Assembly: GCF_007997295.1 (NCBI RefSeq)
Contig: NZ_VORY01000018.1
Coordinates: 1 to 64,000, forward strand
Length of the DNA stretch: 64,000 nucleotides
From: Gillisia hiemivivida
GTDB lineage: Bacteria; Bacteroidota; Bacteroidia; Flavobacteriales; Flavobacteriaceae
Direction: 5' to 3'
The notes below the pieces were generated by a model. The model saw only the letters and a program-made list of their open reading frames with translations, was not told the DNA's origin and did no database searches. The translations under genes and the position numbers were made by a program. Shown piece by piece: positions 43,789-52,512 of the stretch (its first letter is position 1; each line of letters begins with the position of its first letter).

Positions 43789-44631
43789 ATGAAAACATTT
43801 AAAATTTTATGTCTTGTCTTAGTAGTAAGTTTAACTCAAAGTATTCAATCTCAGGAAGCATTTCAAGTTGAAGTTTCCGGGACGGGTCAGCCTGTATTAT
43901 TGTTTCCGGGATTCACTTCCACAGGAGAAGTATTTAATAATATTTCAGAAACCTTGGCCAAAAATCATGAAGTACATACATTTACTTTTGCAGGATTTGG
44001 CGGGGTTGCGGCAATTGAAAAACCTTGGTTTCCGAAGATAAAAAAAGCTGTGGAAACTTATATTTCTGAAAATGACTTGAAAAACCCCATCGTTATAGGT
44101 CACAGCATGGGTGGTACGCTTGGACTATGGCTTGCTGCAGATCATCCTAAACTTTTTTCAAAATTGATTATTATTGATGCACTTCCCGCAATGGGAGCTT
44201 TGATGATTCCAAACTATAACAGCGACAATATGGTTTACGATAATCCCTATAATCAACAAATGCTGGAAATGAATGATGAGGGATTTGAAAAAATGGCAAC
44301 ACAGATGGCAACTTCCATGTCCAATAATAAGGAAAAGCATCAGCAATTAAAAGACTGGATTATTGAAACCGACAGAAAAACCTATGTTTATGGTTATACT
44401 GACCTTTTAAAATTAGATCTGCGGGAAGACTTATCCAAAATTGAAACACCGGTTGTCCTCTTGGGTGCTACCTATCCTTATGGAAAAGAAGTCGCTGAAA
44501 AGAATTATAAAGATCAGTATGAAAATCTAAAAAACTATTCCCTGCGTTTTGCTGAAGGCTCTGGTCATTTTATCATGTACGATGCTCCCATATGGTTTGC
44601 AGAACAAATCAAATCTGAACTTGATCTTTAA
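43789..44631 (+). CDS. Exported alpha/beta hydrolase in ECF operon
   Basis: This 280-residue protein has a signal peptide (MKTFKILCLVLVVSLTQSIQ). The alpha/beta-hydrolase core has the oxyanion region LLFPGFTSTGEVF, nucleophile S106 in VIGHSMGGTLG, and catalytic His near 266 in EGSGHFIMYDAP. A periplasmic esterase or amidase is likely, substrate unknown. Its stop overlaps the sigma-factor start (TAATG), so it is the first gene of a three-gene operon behind an ECF-type promoter. This suggests the enzyme is a main output, or part of the signal, of that sigma factor. Confidence 0.88.
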   Translation: MKTFKILCLVLVVSLTQSIQSQEAFQVEVSGTGQPVLLFPGFTSTGEVFNNISETLAKNHEVHTFTFAGFGGVAAIEKPWFPKIKKAVETYISENDLKNPIVIGHSMGGTLGLWLAADHPKLFSKLIIIDALPAMGALMIPNYNSDNMVYDNPYNQQMLEMNDEGFEKMATQMATSMSNNKEKHQQLKDWIIETDRKTYVYGYTDLLKLDLREDLSKIETPVVLLGATYPYGKEVAEKNYKDQYENLKNYSLRFAEGSGHFIMYDAPIWFAEQIKSELDL

Positions 44632-45110
44632 TGAGTCAAAACAATCAATTCAATAAAATTTATCAAGACAATTATCATAAGGTTTTTGGACTTTGTCTGG
44701 GATATGTGAGTGGAAACGAAGAGCTGGCAAAGGAACTCGTACAACAGGTGTTTATTAAAGTATGGGAGAATCTGAAAAATTTCAGGAATCAGGCAAAACT
44801 CTCTACATGGATTTATCGAATTGCAGTAAACACTTGTTTGCAGGAACTTAGGAAGAAAAAAAAATACTCTCTAATTATAGACGTCCCAGATGAAATTGAT
44901 ACTGAAGTCTTTGAAAAAGAAGAGCGTTTTAGAGCAATGTATCACTGCATCAATCAGCTATCCAAAGAAAACAGAAGTATCATCCTATTAGATTTGGAAG
45001 AGGTGTCTCAGACAGAAATTGCGGAAATAATCGGGATATCTTATGAAGCACTTCGTACTAGGATTCACAGAATTAAAGATAAACTCTCAAAATGCGTAAA
45101 AAATGAATAA
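44631..45110 (+). CDS. ECF-family RNA polymerase sigma factor
   Basis: This encodes 159 residues. Region 2 is YQDNYHKVFGLCLGYVSGNEELAKELVQQVFIKVW (residues about 10-44), and region 4 shows ISQTEIAEIIGISYEALRTR-like spacing in VSQTEIAEIIGISYEALRTR. Full length for a minimal ECF factor. It starts within the stop of the hydrolase and overlaps the next gene by 8 bp. It is expected to recognise the promoter at 43738 and so regulate itself. Confidence 0.93.
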   Translation: MSQNNQFNKIYQDNYHKVFGLCLGYVSGNEELAKELVQQVFIKVWENLKNFRNQAKLSTWIYRIAVNTCLQELRKKKKYSLIIDVPDEIDTEVFEKEERFRAMYHCINQLSKENRSIILLDLEEVSQTEIAEIIGISYEALRTRIHRIKDKLSKCVKNE

Positions 45111-45666
45111 TTATAACGAATTGAAAGAGCAGTGGGGGAGACGTTCTCAAAGTATTTTACCGGCAAATGGTGCTACTGAAATTATAAAGAAAGGGAAATC
45201 CATTCGGCGAAAACAGCTAATTGGGCAGGTCGTTCTTGGGGCTACGTGTATATTACTGATAGGCTTCTTCTTCTATATTTCAGCTTATACAAACAAAACA
45301 GTAAGCATCGGACTCATATTGATGATTGGTAGCTTAACCTTGAGAATGTTGGTGGAATCTTTTTTTACTTTCAGTATAAAAAATTTTAGACCAGATGAGA
45401 CTTTACATACTTATATTGAAAAATTAAAGCGCTATTATAAATCGCGTTTGGTGATTAATTACCTGGTAACACCTATTCTTTTTATTAGCTATATAGTCGG
45501 TTTTATAATGTTATTGCCTGCTTTTAAACAAAATTTGTCTGCAGGGTTTTATCAGTACGTTTTCTATTCTTCCTGGGTGATATTCTTTTTTCTGGCGGTG
45601 CTGATTGCAGTACAAATTCGGAAGGAACTAAGTTTGCTTCGTGAATTAAAAAAGGATATAGAATAA
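45103..45666 (+). CDS. Membrane protein, candidate anti-sigma factor
   Basis: This encodes 187 residues. A soluble N-terminal ~35 residues (NYNELKEQWGRRSQSILPAN) precedes four transmembrane helices in two hairpins (about 38-85 and 110-175) and a charged C-terminal helix. There is no zinc-binding anti-sigma signature. Position directly after and overlapping an ECF gene makes an anti-sigma or signal-transducing role plausible but unproven. Confidence 0.7.
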   Translation: MNNYNELKEQWGRRSQSILPANGATEIIKKGKSIRRKQLIGQVVLGATCILLIGFFFYISAYTNKTVSIGLILMIGSLTLRMLVESFFTFSIKNFRPDETLHTYIEKLKRYYKSRLVINYLVTPILFISYIVGFIMLLPAFKQNLSAGFYQYVFYSSWVIFFFLAVLIAVQIRKELSLLRELKKDIE

Positions 45667-45803
45667 ACCATTTGATGTAGAAGCATTAAAAGTTTTAAAA
45701 TTTGTCAAGATGGGATGTAATTCAACGTATAAAATTTCAGGGTGGTTTCATAGATCTGAAAAAAAACATAAAAGATTAGATTATAGATGGATGTTCATTC
45801 TAT

Positions 45804-45846
45804 GCAAAGTAAAAACCCAAAACGAAAGCTGTGGGTTTTACTTTGC
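45804..45846 (+). terminator. Hairpin terminator of ECF operon
   Basis: GCAAAGTAAAA and CCCA pair with TGGG and TTTTACTTTGC around a 12-base loop: a stem of about 15 bp with A/T tracts, lying 138 bp after the last gene. Confidence 0.75.
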
Positions 45847-46034
45847 TTTCTGAAATCTTGGTTGTTCATATGAGTGCAGTTATAGATATAATATCCAAAT
45901 GCATTTTCTAGTTCTCCACTATCAGCCCTAATGTGATATTGTTAATAGCAAGGATATTCAAAAACTTAATAAGTTTTAACAAAACTCCATAATACTAATC
46001 GAATTTAAAATCCTGAGCAAAACCATCAACTTAA

Positions 46035-46080
46035 TTTTGTTTAACCTTAACAAAAAATGTTTAAACATTTTGTATCTTTA
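46035..46080 (+). promoter_or_regulatory. Promoter/operator of photolyase operon
   Basis: TATCTTTA at 46073-46080 fits the Bacteroidota -7 element TAnnTTTg. Upstream are TTTTGTTTAA (46035-46044), TTAACAAA (46047-46054, inverted copy) and the palindrome TGTTTAAACA (46058-46067). Word type and spacing parallel 22144-22190 ahead of the fasciclin gene. A light-dependent MerR-type repressor is a candidate binder (inference). Confidence 0.5.
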
Positions 46081-46132
46081 CGGAACGAGTATAGAAGCCT
46101 ATTTCTAGAAAGTATCATTTAAAAAATAAAAG

Positions 46133-46288
46133 ATGTTCGGACTATTCAAAAAGAAATCAGAAAAAGAAAAATTGCAAGATCAATATGAAAAGCTTTTAAA
46201 AGAGGCGCATAACCTATCTACCACAAATAGAAAAATGAGCGATCAAAAAACCTTTGAAGCAGATGAAGTAATGAAACAACTTGAATAG
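46133..46288 (+). CDS. Lacal_2735-family small protein
   Basis: This 51-residue protein (MFGLFKKKSEKEKLQ..., ending DEVMKQLE) is highly charged and helical. The start MFGLFKKKSEKEKLQ and the SDQKTFEADEVMKQLE end fit the Lacal_2735 family of Flavobacteriaceae, function unknown. It is the first gene after the promoter at 46035-46080 and 23 bp before the DUF2452 gene, so it opens the photolyase operon. Confidence 0.8.
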   Translation: MFGLFKKKSEKEKLQDQYEKLLKEAHNLSTTNRKMSDQKTFEADEVMKQLE

Positions 46289-46311
46289 TTGAACTAAACT
46301 CCTTGATTAAA

Positions 46312-46713
46312 ATGGCAGAAGATAAAAAACCAGATAACGTAGTTTTTAATCCGGAAACTCAAAAATATGATGCGGCACTAAAACCTTATGCTACTTCTGT
46401 TGGGGCACCGGTAATAACTACTCCAGATACTATTACTTGGAAAAATAGGAGTATCAATAAAATAAACCATAAGGTTGAAGCAAAATATTTAGAACTGAAA
46501 GCTGAATATGATAAAATGATGCAAGAGTTTGAATATAACAAACTCATTTTTAATTCAAAATTTACTTTTGAACCTATTATTGGGGAGGTCTATCATTTAT
46601 ACAAAAGAGAGAATGAAGAAAGCTTTCTTTCTATTATAGCGCCAGAGCAGTGCAACTTTAATCCACTGGGGAGTTTTTACTTAAATGCAGATCAAATTTG
46701 GGAAAAAATATAA
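46312..46713 (+). CDS. DUF2452 protein
   Basis: This 133-residue protein starts from the ATG at 46312 (a TTG three codons earlier is ignored). The pattern MAEDKKPDNVVFNPETQKYDA, YATSVGAPVI and FEPIIGEVYHLYK is the DUF2452 signature. Soluble, no known activity. It occurs next to photolyase-type genes in many marine Flavobacteriaceae, which suggests a role in light or UV response. Confidence 0.83.
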   Translation: MAEDKKPDNVVFNPETQKYDAALKPYATSVGAPVITTPDTITWKNRSINKINHKVEAKYLELKAEYDKMMQEFEYNKLIFNSKFTFEPIIGEVYHLYKRENEESFLSIIAPEQCNFNPLGSFYLNADQIWEKI

Positions 46714-46718
46714 TTTAT

Positions 46719-47006
46719 ATGAATGAAACGAAAGAATTTACAGAAAGAGAATTAGACCGTATTATAGAAATGGCTTGGGAAGACAGAACGCCTTTTGAAG
46801 CAATTGAGTTTCAATTTGAATTGCCAGAAAAAGAGGTTATTAAAGTAATGCGCGGCAACTTGAAAGAATCTAGTTTCAAGCGTTGGAGAAAACGGGTCAA
46901 TAGTGGTGTAAGCCAGAAACATTTGAAAAAACGCCTGTCCGGTATCAACCGATTTAAGTGCTCACGCCAAAAAGCGATCTCAGGAAATAAAATAAGCAAA
47001 AGATAA
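46719..47006 (+). CDS. TIGR03643-family small basic protein
   Basis: This encodes 95 residues from the ATG at 46719. FTERELDRIIEMAWEDRTPF, then FELPEKEVIKVMR and SSFKRWRKRV form an HTH-like helical array characteristic of TIGR03643; the C-terminus is Lys/Arg-rich. The family is nearly always beside cryptochrome/photolyase genes and may bind DNA. Its stop directly abuts the next start. Confidence 0.83.
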   Translation: MNETKEFTERELDRIIEMAWEDRTPFEAIEFQFELPEKEVIKVMRGNLKESSFKRWRKRVNSGVSQKHLKKRLSGINRFKCSRQKAISGNKISKR

Positions 47007-48125
47007 ATGGAATTATTTGAACAGCAAGATTCTATATTTCCAACTTCTTATTCAGAAATACTTCAGCGTATTCGCAATATAGATCCTGTTAAATATGGCT
47101 CTTCCCGAAATTATATAAACGGTTCTGTCACTTATTTATCTCCTTATATTTCTAGGGGAATAATTTCAACAAAATTTGTGCTTTCCGAAATTTTAAAAAA
47201 AGGATACCAGCCTGCTCAAATAGGCAAACTCATTCAGGAGTTGGCCTGGAGAGATTACTGGCAACAAGTATGGATTGCAAAAGGAGAGGCTATTAATGAA
47301 GATTTAAAACACCCACAATCATCAGTTTCCAACACAGCCATTTCAAAAGCAATTGTAGAAGCCAATACAGGGATTGAAGCTATAGATACTGCCATTCAGG
47401 AATTTTATAGAACAGGCTATCTGCACAATCACCTAAGAATGTACATTGCTTCCATAGCTTGCAATAGTGGGCAAAGCCATTGGAAATTGCCTGCGCAATG
47501 GATGTATTATCATTTACTAGATGCAGATTGGGCAAGCAATGCCTTAAGTTGGCAGTGGGTTGCTGGATCGAATGCAAATAAGAAATATGTCGCCAATCAA
47601 GAAAACATCAATAAATACTGCTTCACAGAGCAAAAAGATACTTTTTTAGATGTGCCTTATGAGACCTTACCTTTGTCAGAAATTCCTGAGATTTTAAAAG
47701 ACACCCCACATTTAGTATTAAAAACACCTTTACCAAATCAGGAACCGATTGTAATTAATGAAAAGCTTCCAAGCTGTATCTATAATTTCTATAATCTGGA
47801 TCCACTCTGGAAAAAAGATAGTTCGGCAAATAGAATTCTGTTGTTAGAACCTTCTCATTTTGAAGAATATCCAGTATCCCAAAAATCGATTGACTTCATC
47901 ATTGAAATTTCCAAAGAGAACATTCCTAATATTCAGATCTATGTGGGAGAATTTGATGAACTTATTAAGAATTATAACTTCGGAGCTATTTACTATAAAG
48001 AGCATCCTTTGAACGATCATTATAAGGGAATTGAAGAAGCCAGAGACTGGATGTTCGATGTGAAAGGCTATTATCCATCTTTCTTCGCTTTTTGGAAAAA
48101 ATGTAAAAAGCAGCTGGTCTTTTGA
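47007..48125 (+). CDS. Photolyase FAD-domain protein, unusual architecture
   Basis: This encodes 372 residues. Residues 30-215 are a photolyase/cryptochrome FAD-binding domain (YINGSVTYLSPYISRGIIS, LAWRDYWQQVW, HNHLRMYIASI, WASNALSWQWVAGSNANK). The usual N-terminal antenna-binding Rossmann domain is missing. Instead a ~115-residue C-terminal alpha/beta segment begins at NRILLLEPSHFEEYPVS and ends at YYPSFFAFWKKC; it looks like a Rossmann-type fold placed after the FAD domain. It could repair DNA, act as a photosensor or assist the neighbouring photolyase. The stop overlaps the TTG start of the next gene (TTGA). Confidence 0.8.
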   Translation: MELFEQQDSIFPTSYSEILQRIRNIDPVKYGSSRNYINGSVTYLSPYISRGIISTKFVLSEILKKGYQPAQIGKLIQELAWRDYWQQVWIAKGEAINEDLKHPQSSVSNTAISKAIVEANTGIEAIDTAIQEFYRTGYLHNHLRMYIASIACNSGQSHWKLPAQWMYYHLLDADWASNALSWQWVAGSNANKKYVANQENINKYCFTEQKDTFLDVPYETLPLSEIPEILKDTPHLVLKTPLPNQEPIVINEKLPSCIYNFYNLDPLWKKDSSANRILLLEPSHFEEYPVSQKSIDFIIEISKENIPNIQIYVGEFDELIKNYNFGAIYYKEHPLNDHYKGIEEARDWMFDVKGYYPSFFAFWKKCKKQLVF

Positions 48126-49594
48126 AAAAACAGGCTATAAATATTGTTTGGTTAAAACGTGATCTTCGCTCACAAGATCATGAACCCTTATTGAAGGCAG
48201 AGCAAGCTGGAATCTCGTATCGTATTATTTATTTGCTTGAACCTTCTCTTCTTGAGTATCCGGACACCAGCTTAAGGCATTTACAGTTTATCTATCATTC
48301 TATTCTAGCCTTAAATAAGACATTAGCCCCCTTCAATAGAAGCGTAGATGTCTACTATGGAGAAGCAGTAGCTGTTTTTAAATTCTTAAAAGAATCTTTT
48401 GATATAAAAAGTGTTTTTAGCTATCGAGAAAGCGGAACTCAAATCACCTGGAAACGCGATAAAGAAATAAATTCGTTTTGCAAAGAACACCAGATCTATT
48501 GGCAAGAATCACAAAGAGATGGAATTCTGCGAGGTATAAAAAATAGAAATACTTGGAACCAGAAATGGCATGAAACAATGCATACGCCACTAATTGAAAA
48601 CAAGTATTCAGTTTCTGAAGAAAAAAAACGTGAACATCACTTTTTAATACCAGAAAAATTAGAAACTCAGTTAAAGGAGTATCCTAAACCATATCAACCT
48701 GCAGGTGAGCAAAATGCTTGGCGATATTTAAAATCGTTTACCACTCGAAGAGGTTTTAATTATCAAAATCATATTTCTAAACCTTCAGAAAGTAGAATTT
48801 CTTGCAGTAGATTATCACCCTATTTAGCTTGGGGGAATATGAGTATAAAACAAGCTTTTCAGTTTATAGGGACACATCCTAACGGAACAAAAAACAGCAG
48901 AGCTTTTTCTGCAATGCTTACCAGGCTGCATTGGCATTGCCATTTCATTCAGAAATTTGAGGTAGAATGTAGTTATGAAACCGAGTGTATTAATAAAGGA
49001 TATGAGCGTTTATCACATAATAAAAATGAGGACTTCCTTAAAGCCTGGAAAACGGGTACAACTGGCTATCCATTGATAGATGCTTGTATGCGAGCTGTGG
49101 AACATACCGGATGGATTAATTTTAGAATGCGAGCAATGTTGGTTTCATTTTTAGCATTTAATATGGACCAAGATTGGCGAGAGGGTACCTATCATTTGGC
49201 AAGACAATTTTTAGATTATGAACCAGGTATTCATTATCCGCAGTTTCAAATGCAAGCGGGGACTACAGGAGTTAATACAGTGCGTTTGTACAATCCAGTT
49301 AAAAACTCACAAGAGCACGATCCAGATGGTATATTCATCAAAAAATGGATTCCAGAGCTTGCTAATGTACCTATTGCAAATATTCATGAACCTTGGAAAA
49401 TGACTGTATTGGAGCAAAGCTTTTGTGGAGTTAAAATAGGAGAAGATTATCCACTTCCTATCGTAGATTTACAAGAAAGCGCCAGAATAGCGAGAGATAA
49501 AATTTGGGGACATAGAAAACATCCTGCCGTTCAAAATGAGAAGAAACGCATATTAAACACCCACGTTAATAGATCACAAAATGATTTACACTAA
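48122..49594 (+). CDS. Cryptochrome/deoxyribodipyrimidine photolyase
   Basis: This 490-residue protein has standard architecture: antenna-binding alpha/beta domain 1-130 (INIVWLKRDLRSQDHEPLL, FSYRESGTQITWKRD) and FAD-binding helical domain about 205-480 (RLSPYLAWGNMSI, TRLHWHCHFIQKFE, WKTGTTGYPLIDACMRAVEHTGWINFRMR split over that region, NMDQDWREG). It probably repairs UV photoproducts or senses light. Start is TTG at 48122, coupled to the previous stop; no in-frame ATG lies before the conserved WLKRDLR. It overlaps the flavin reductase gene by 14 bp. Confidence 0.92.
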   Translation: MKKQAINIVWLKRDLRSQDHEPLLKAEQAGISYRIIYLLEPSLLEYPDTSLRHLQFIYHSILALNKTLAPFNRSVDVYYGEAVAVFKFLKESFDIKSVFSYRESGTQITWKRDKEINSFCKEHQIYWQESQRDGILRGIKNRNTWNQKWHETMHTPLIENKYSVSEEKKREHHFLIPEKLETQLKEYPKPYQPAGEQNAWRYLKSFTTRRGFNYQNHISKPSESRISCSRLSPYLAWGNMSIKQAFQFIGTHPNGTKNSRAFSAMLTRLHWHCHFIQKFEVECSYETECINKGYERLSHNKNEDFLKAWKTGTTGYPLIDACMRAVEHTGWINFRMRAMLVSFLAFNMDQDWREGTYHLARQFLDYEPGIHYPQFQMQAGTTGVNTVRLYNPVKNSQEHDPDGIFIKKWIPELANVPIANIHEPWKMTVLEQSFCGVKIGEDYPLPIVDLQESARIARDKIWGHRKHPAVQNEKKRILNTHVNRSQNDLH

Positions 49595-50207
49595 AGAACA
49601 CATAGAACAGCTTAACCGCATTACCAGACTAAAGATCATCAATTCGGTTTCAGGCATAAAGCCAGCAAATCTTATAGGTAGCATAAATAATAACGGGCAA
49701 ACCAATCTGGCTATATTTAGTTCGGTAATACATTTAGGAAGTGATCCTGCACTTCTGGGTTTTATTTGTAGGCCACAAATCTCAGAAGTTGGTCATACTT
49801 ATAATAATATTCAAGAAAATAGTCAGTATACAATTAATCATATTCATCCAGAATTTGTAAAAAACGCCCATTATACATCAGCCAAATTTGATGGAGATAT
49901 TTCAGAGTTTGAACGTTGTAATCTTTCCGAAGAATATGTCAAAGATTTTAAAGCACCTTTTGTAAAAGAAAGCAGCTTTAAAATTGGAATGCGCTTTAAA
50001 GAAGCGCTCGATATTAAACTTAATGGGACTATATTAGTAATAGGAGAGATAGAGCATCTTATCCTTCCTGATACTGCAATAGTTGATGAAGACATCGATT
50101 TAGAGGCCACAAATAGTATTGGGATTTCAGGCTTGAATAGCTATTATTCTTTGAATAAAATTGAAAAACACCCTTATGTAAGAGTGAACGAAGTACCAGA
50201 ATTTTAA
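49581..50207 (+). CDS. Flavin reductase-like FMN-binding protein
   Basis: This encodes 208 residues. [20 protein letters not shown], then [14 protein letters not shown] and YTINHI follow the flavin reductase domain (split-barrel FMN fold). It can supply reduced flavin. In an operon with photolyases the inferred role is to reduce FAD to the catalytically needed FADH-, though DNA photolyases are usually photoreduced. It starts inside the photolyase gene; the DUF2256 start follows 1 bp after its stop. Confidence 0.85.
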   Translation: MIYTKEHIEQLNRITRLKIINSVSGIKPANLIGSINNNGQTNLAIFSSVIHLGSDPALLGFICRPQISEVGHTYNNIQENSQYTINHIHPEFVKNAHYTSAKFDGDISEFERCNLSEEYVKDFKAPFVKESSFKIGMRFKEALDIKLNGTILVIGEIEHLILPDTAIVDEDIDLEATNSIGISGLNSYYSLNKIEKHPYVRVNEVPEF

Positions 50208-50208
50208 A

Positions 50209-50337
50209 TTGAAAAAACAACATCTTCCTACAAAAACATGTGCCGTTTGCGAGCGTCCTTTTACCTGGCGTAAAAAATGGGAGAAGAACTGGGATGAGGT
50301 AAAATACTGTAGCGAACGTTGCAAAAGAAATAAATGA
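50209..50337 (+). CDS. DUF2256 zinc-ribbon-like small protein
   Basis: This encodes 42 residues: TTG start, then [19 protein letters not shown] and [14 protein letters not shown]. Cys 11, 14, 34 and 38 give a four-Cys zinc site; the CxxC-PFxWRKKW pattern is diagnostic for DUF2256. It is nearly always found with prokaryotic (6-4)-type photolyases. It overlaps the next start by 4 bp (ATGA). Confidence 0.88.
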   Translation: MKKQHLPTKTCAVCERPFTWRKKWEKNWDEVKYCSERCKRNK

Positions 50338-51821
50338 AAAGTATCAACTTAATATTTCCGCATCAGTTATTTCAAGAATCTCCACTCTTTGAAAGCAATC
50401 GCCCAGTTTATATAGTTGAAGAATATTTGTTCTTTAAGCAGTACTCCTTTCATAAGCAAAAAATAACTTTTCATAGAGCCACAATGAAGCGGTATGCAGA
50501 TTTTCTTCGGAAGGATAAAAATCTAGAAGTGCATTATGTGGAAGCCACTGAGGAAATTTCGGATATCAGATTACTAATCTCCGAGTTAAAAAGTCAAGGT
50601 GTTCAACATATCAATTATATAGATCCAACAGATAACTGGCTTCAAAAACGATTGGATAGAAAGCTTCGTGAAAGCGGAATTAAATCAACTAAATATCCTT
50701 CCCCTTTATTTTTAAATACTAAAGAAGACCTTGCTCCTTTTTTTAAAAGTGGTAAAAAGAAATTTTTCCAGAAAACCTTTTATATAGAGCAACGCCAACT
50801 GCGAAATATCCTTGTTAAGCCTGATGGCAAACCAATAGGTGGTAAATGGAGTTTTGATGATGAAAACAGAAAGAAATATCCTGCGAAAAAGACACCGCCA
50901 GCTATTCAATTTCCGGATGTTGATGAGTATTTTGAAGAAGCCAAAAAGTACGTAGAAGCGCACTACCCAAATAACTTAGGAAATCTTACAAAGCATTCAT
51001 TATATCCAACAAGTTTTGAAACTACAAAAGTTTGGCTAGACCAATTTTTTAAGCAACGCTTTATGGAGTTTGGTAAGTATGAGGATGCTATTGTGGCTGA
51101 ACACGCTATATTAAATCATAGTGTTTTAACCCCAATGCTGAATGTGGGTTTAATAACACCTAAAGAAGTTATAGATGCTTGTTTGGTATATGCTGAAGAA
51201 AATAAGGTGCCCATTAATTCTACCGAAGGTTTTATACGTCAGATAATTGGTTGGAGAGAATTTATTAGAGGTGTTTATGAGGCTAACGGAAGTGAAGCAC
51301 GTACCACCAATTTCTGGAAATTCAAAAAGAAAATACCGGCTTCTTTTTATGATGGTACTACAGGAATTCTACCCATAGACCAGACTATTAAAAAAGTGTT
51401 GCAAACTGGTTATTGCCATCATATAGAACGCTTAATGGTTTTGGGCAATTTTATGATGCTGTGCGAATTTGATCCAGATGAAGTTTATAAATGGTTTATG
51501 GAACTCTTTATAGATTCTTATGATTGGGTGATGGTCACCAATGTTTACGGGATGAGTCAATTTGCTGATGGGGGATTGATGGCCACCAAACCTTATATTA
51601 GTGGAAGTAATTATCTGATGAAAATGAGCAACTATAAAAAGGGAGAATGGCAGGCAACTTGGGATGGCCTCTTTTGGAGATTTATGCATACTCATCGTGA
51701 ATTTTTTCTATCGAATCCAAGGTTAGGGATGCTGGTAAAAATGTATGATAAAATGCCTGCTGAAAAGCAGGAAAATCATCTGGAGAACGCAAACCAGTAT
51801 TTGTTAAACATAGCAGATTAA
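50334..51821 (+). CDS. FeS-BCP-type photolyase relative lacking cluster Cys
   Basis: This 495-residue protein belongs to the deoxyribodipyrimidine photolyase-related (DPRP/CryB/PhrB) group, whose members repair (6-4) photoproducts. NLIFPHQLF opens the Rossmann domain; [33 protein letters not shown] and [20 protein letters not shown] mark the FAD domain. Characterised members bind a [4Fe-4S] cluster through four Cys. Here the corresponding stretch [20 protein letters not shown] has none, and the position before the HH pair is Pro, so the cluster is probably absent. Last of the eight-gene operon; it starts within the DUF2256 stop. Confidence 0.88.
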   Translation: MKSINLIFPHQLFQESPLFESNRPVYIVEEYLFFKQYSFHKQKITFHRATMKRYADFLRKDKNLEVHYVEATEEISDIRLLISELKSQGVQHINYIDPTDNWLQKRLDRKLRESGIKSTKYPSPLFLNTKEDLAPFFKSGKKKFFQKTFYIEQRQLRNILVKPDGKPIGGKWSFDDENRKKYPAKKTPPAIQFPDVDEYFEEAKKYVEAHYPNNLGNLTKHSLYPTSFETTKVWLDQFFKQRFMEFGKYEDAIVAEHAILNHSVLTPMLNVGLITPKEVIDACLVYAEENKVPINSTEGFIRQIIGWREFIRGVYEANGSEARTTNFWKFKKKIPASFYDGTTGILPIDQTIKKVLQTGYCHHIERLMVLGNFMMLCEFDPDEVYKWFMELFIDSYDWVMVTNVYGMSQFADGGLMATKPYISGSNYLMKMSNYKKGEWQATWDGLFWRFMHTHREFFLSNPRLGMLVKMYDKMPAEKQENHLENANQYLLNIAD

Positions 51822-52056
51822 TTATGACAACTAACAGAAAATCCTATTTACTGTGGTATCTTTTTAAAGCGGTAAATATTTTTCATAAGTGTTTAGAATT
51901 CAGTATTTTAAACGATAAATTAATACACTCCGCTACATTTAGACCTCTAGGATTATCAATAAGCTAGTCTTGGTTTGCAATACTAACTTTTCATGGGTTT
52001 ATTTTGAATGGAAATTTATGGAAGCTCAGGGTGTAAACAGAATAAAAACAATAATT

Positions 52057-52485
52057 ATGATGCTATTTAATACAACAGATACTAACAAAGACTATTTGAA
52101 AGAGAGTAAGGATACAGTAGGCAAAGCATTCTCTTTTTTAGAAAAAATAAAAATGGGAGGCGTAGGCTCTGGTAAATTAGTTATTGAAGAATTTAGCGCT
52201 AAACTGCAACCCGAAGATCTGCTTGCGTCAGCTATTAATTATGCAACTATTGTATTAAGACCCAGGGGGATCATTGTACATTTCAGTAATGGATCAAACC
52301 GATATTCTTGGATAATACCCTATTATCGTTTAGTTATCTATAATACTCGAACCTTTACTATTCACGCTAACGGGCATTTTATAAAGTGTAAAAGAAACAA
52401 AAACTATCATGACAATAAAAAATTTCTTGATAAGATGATAGATTTAAAAAACGACTCTTTAAATTTAGAGTACTATGATGGATAA
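52057..52485 (+). CDS. Uncharacterised soluble protein
   Basis: This 142-residue protein starts from the ATG at 52057; a longer frame to 51970 has a non-conserved start. It begins MMLFNTTDTNKDYLKES and contains VGSGKLVIEEFSAKLQPEDLL, a strand-rich centre (IIVHFSNGSNRYSWIIPYYRLV) and a Lys-rich end. I do not recognise the family; the centre suggests a small beta-barrel or PH-like fold. It is 27 bp before the CIA30 gene. Confidence 0.6.
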   Translation: MMLFNTTDTNKDYLKESKDTVGKAFSFLEKIKMGGVGSGKLVIEEFSAKLQPEDLLASAINYATIVLRPRGIIVHFSNGSNRYSWIIPYYRLVIYNTRTFTIHANGHFIKCKRNKNYHDNKKFLDKMIDLKNDSLNLEYYDG

Positions 52486-52512
52486 AGGGAAATACCACTA
52501 AAAAATACAATT

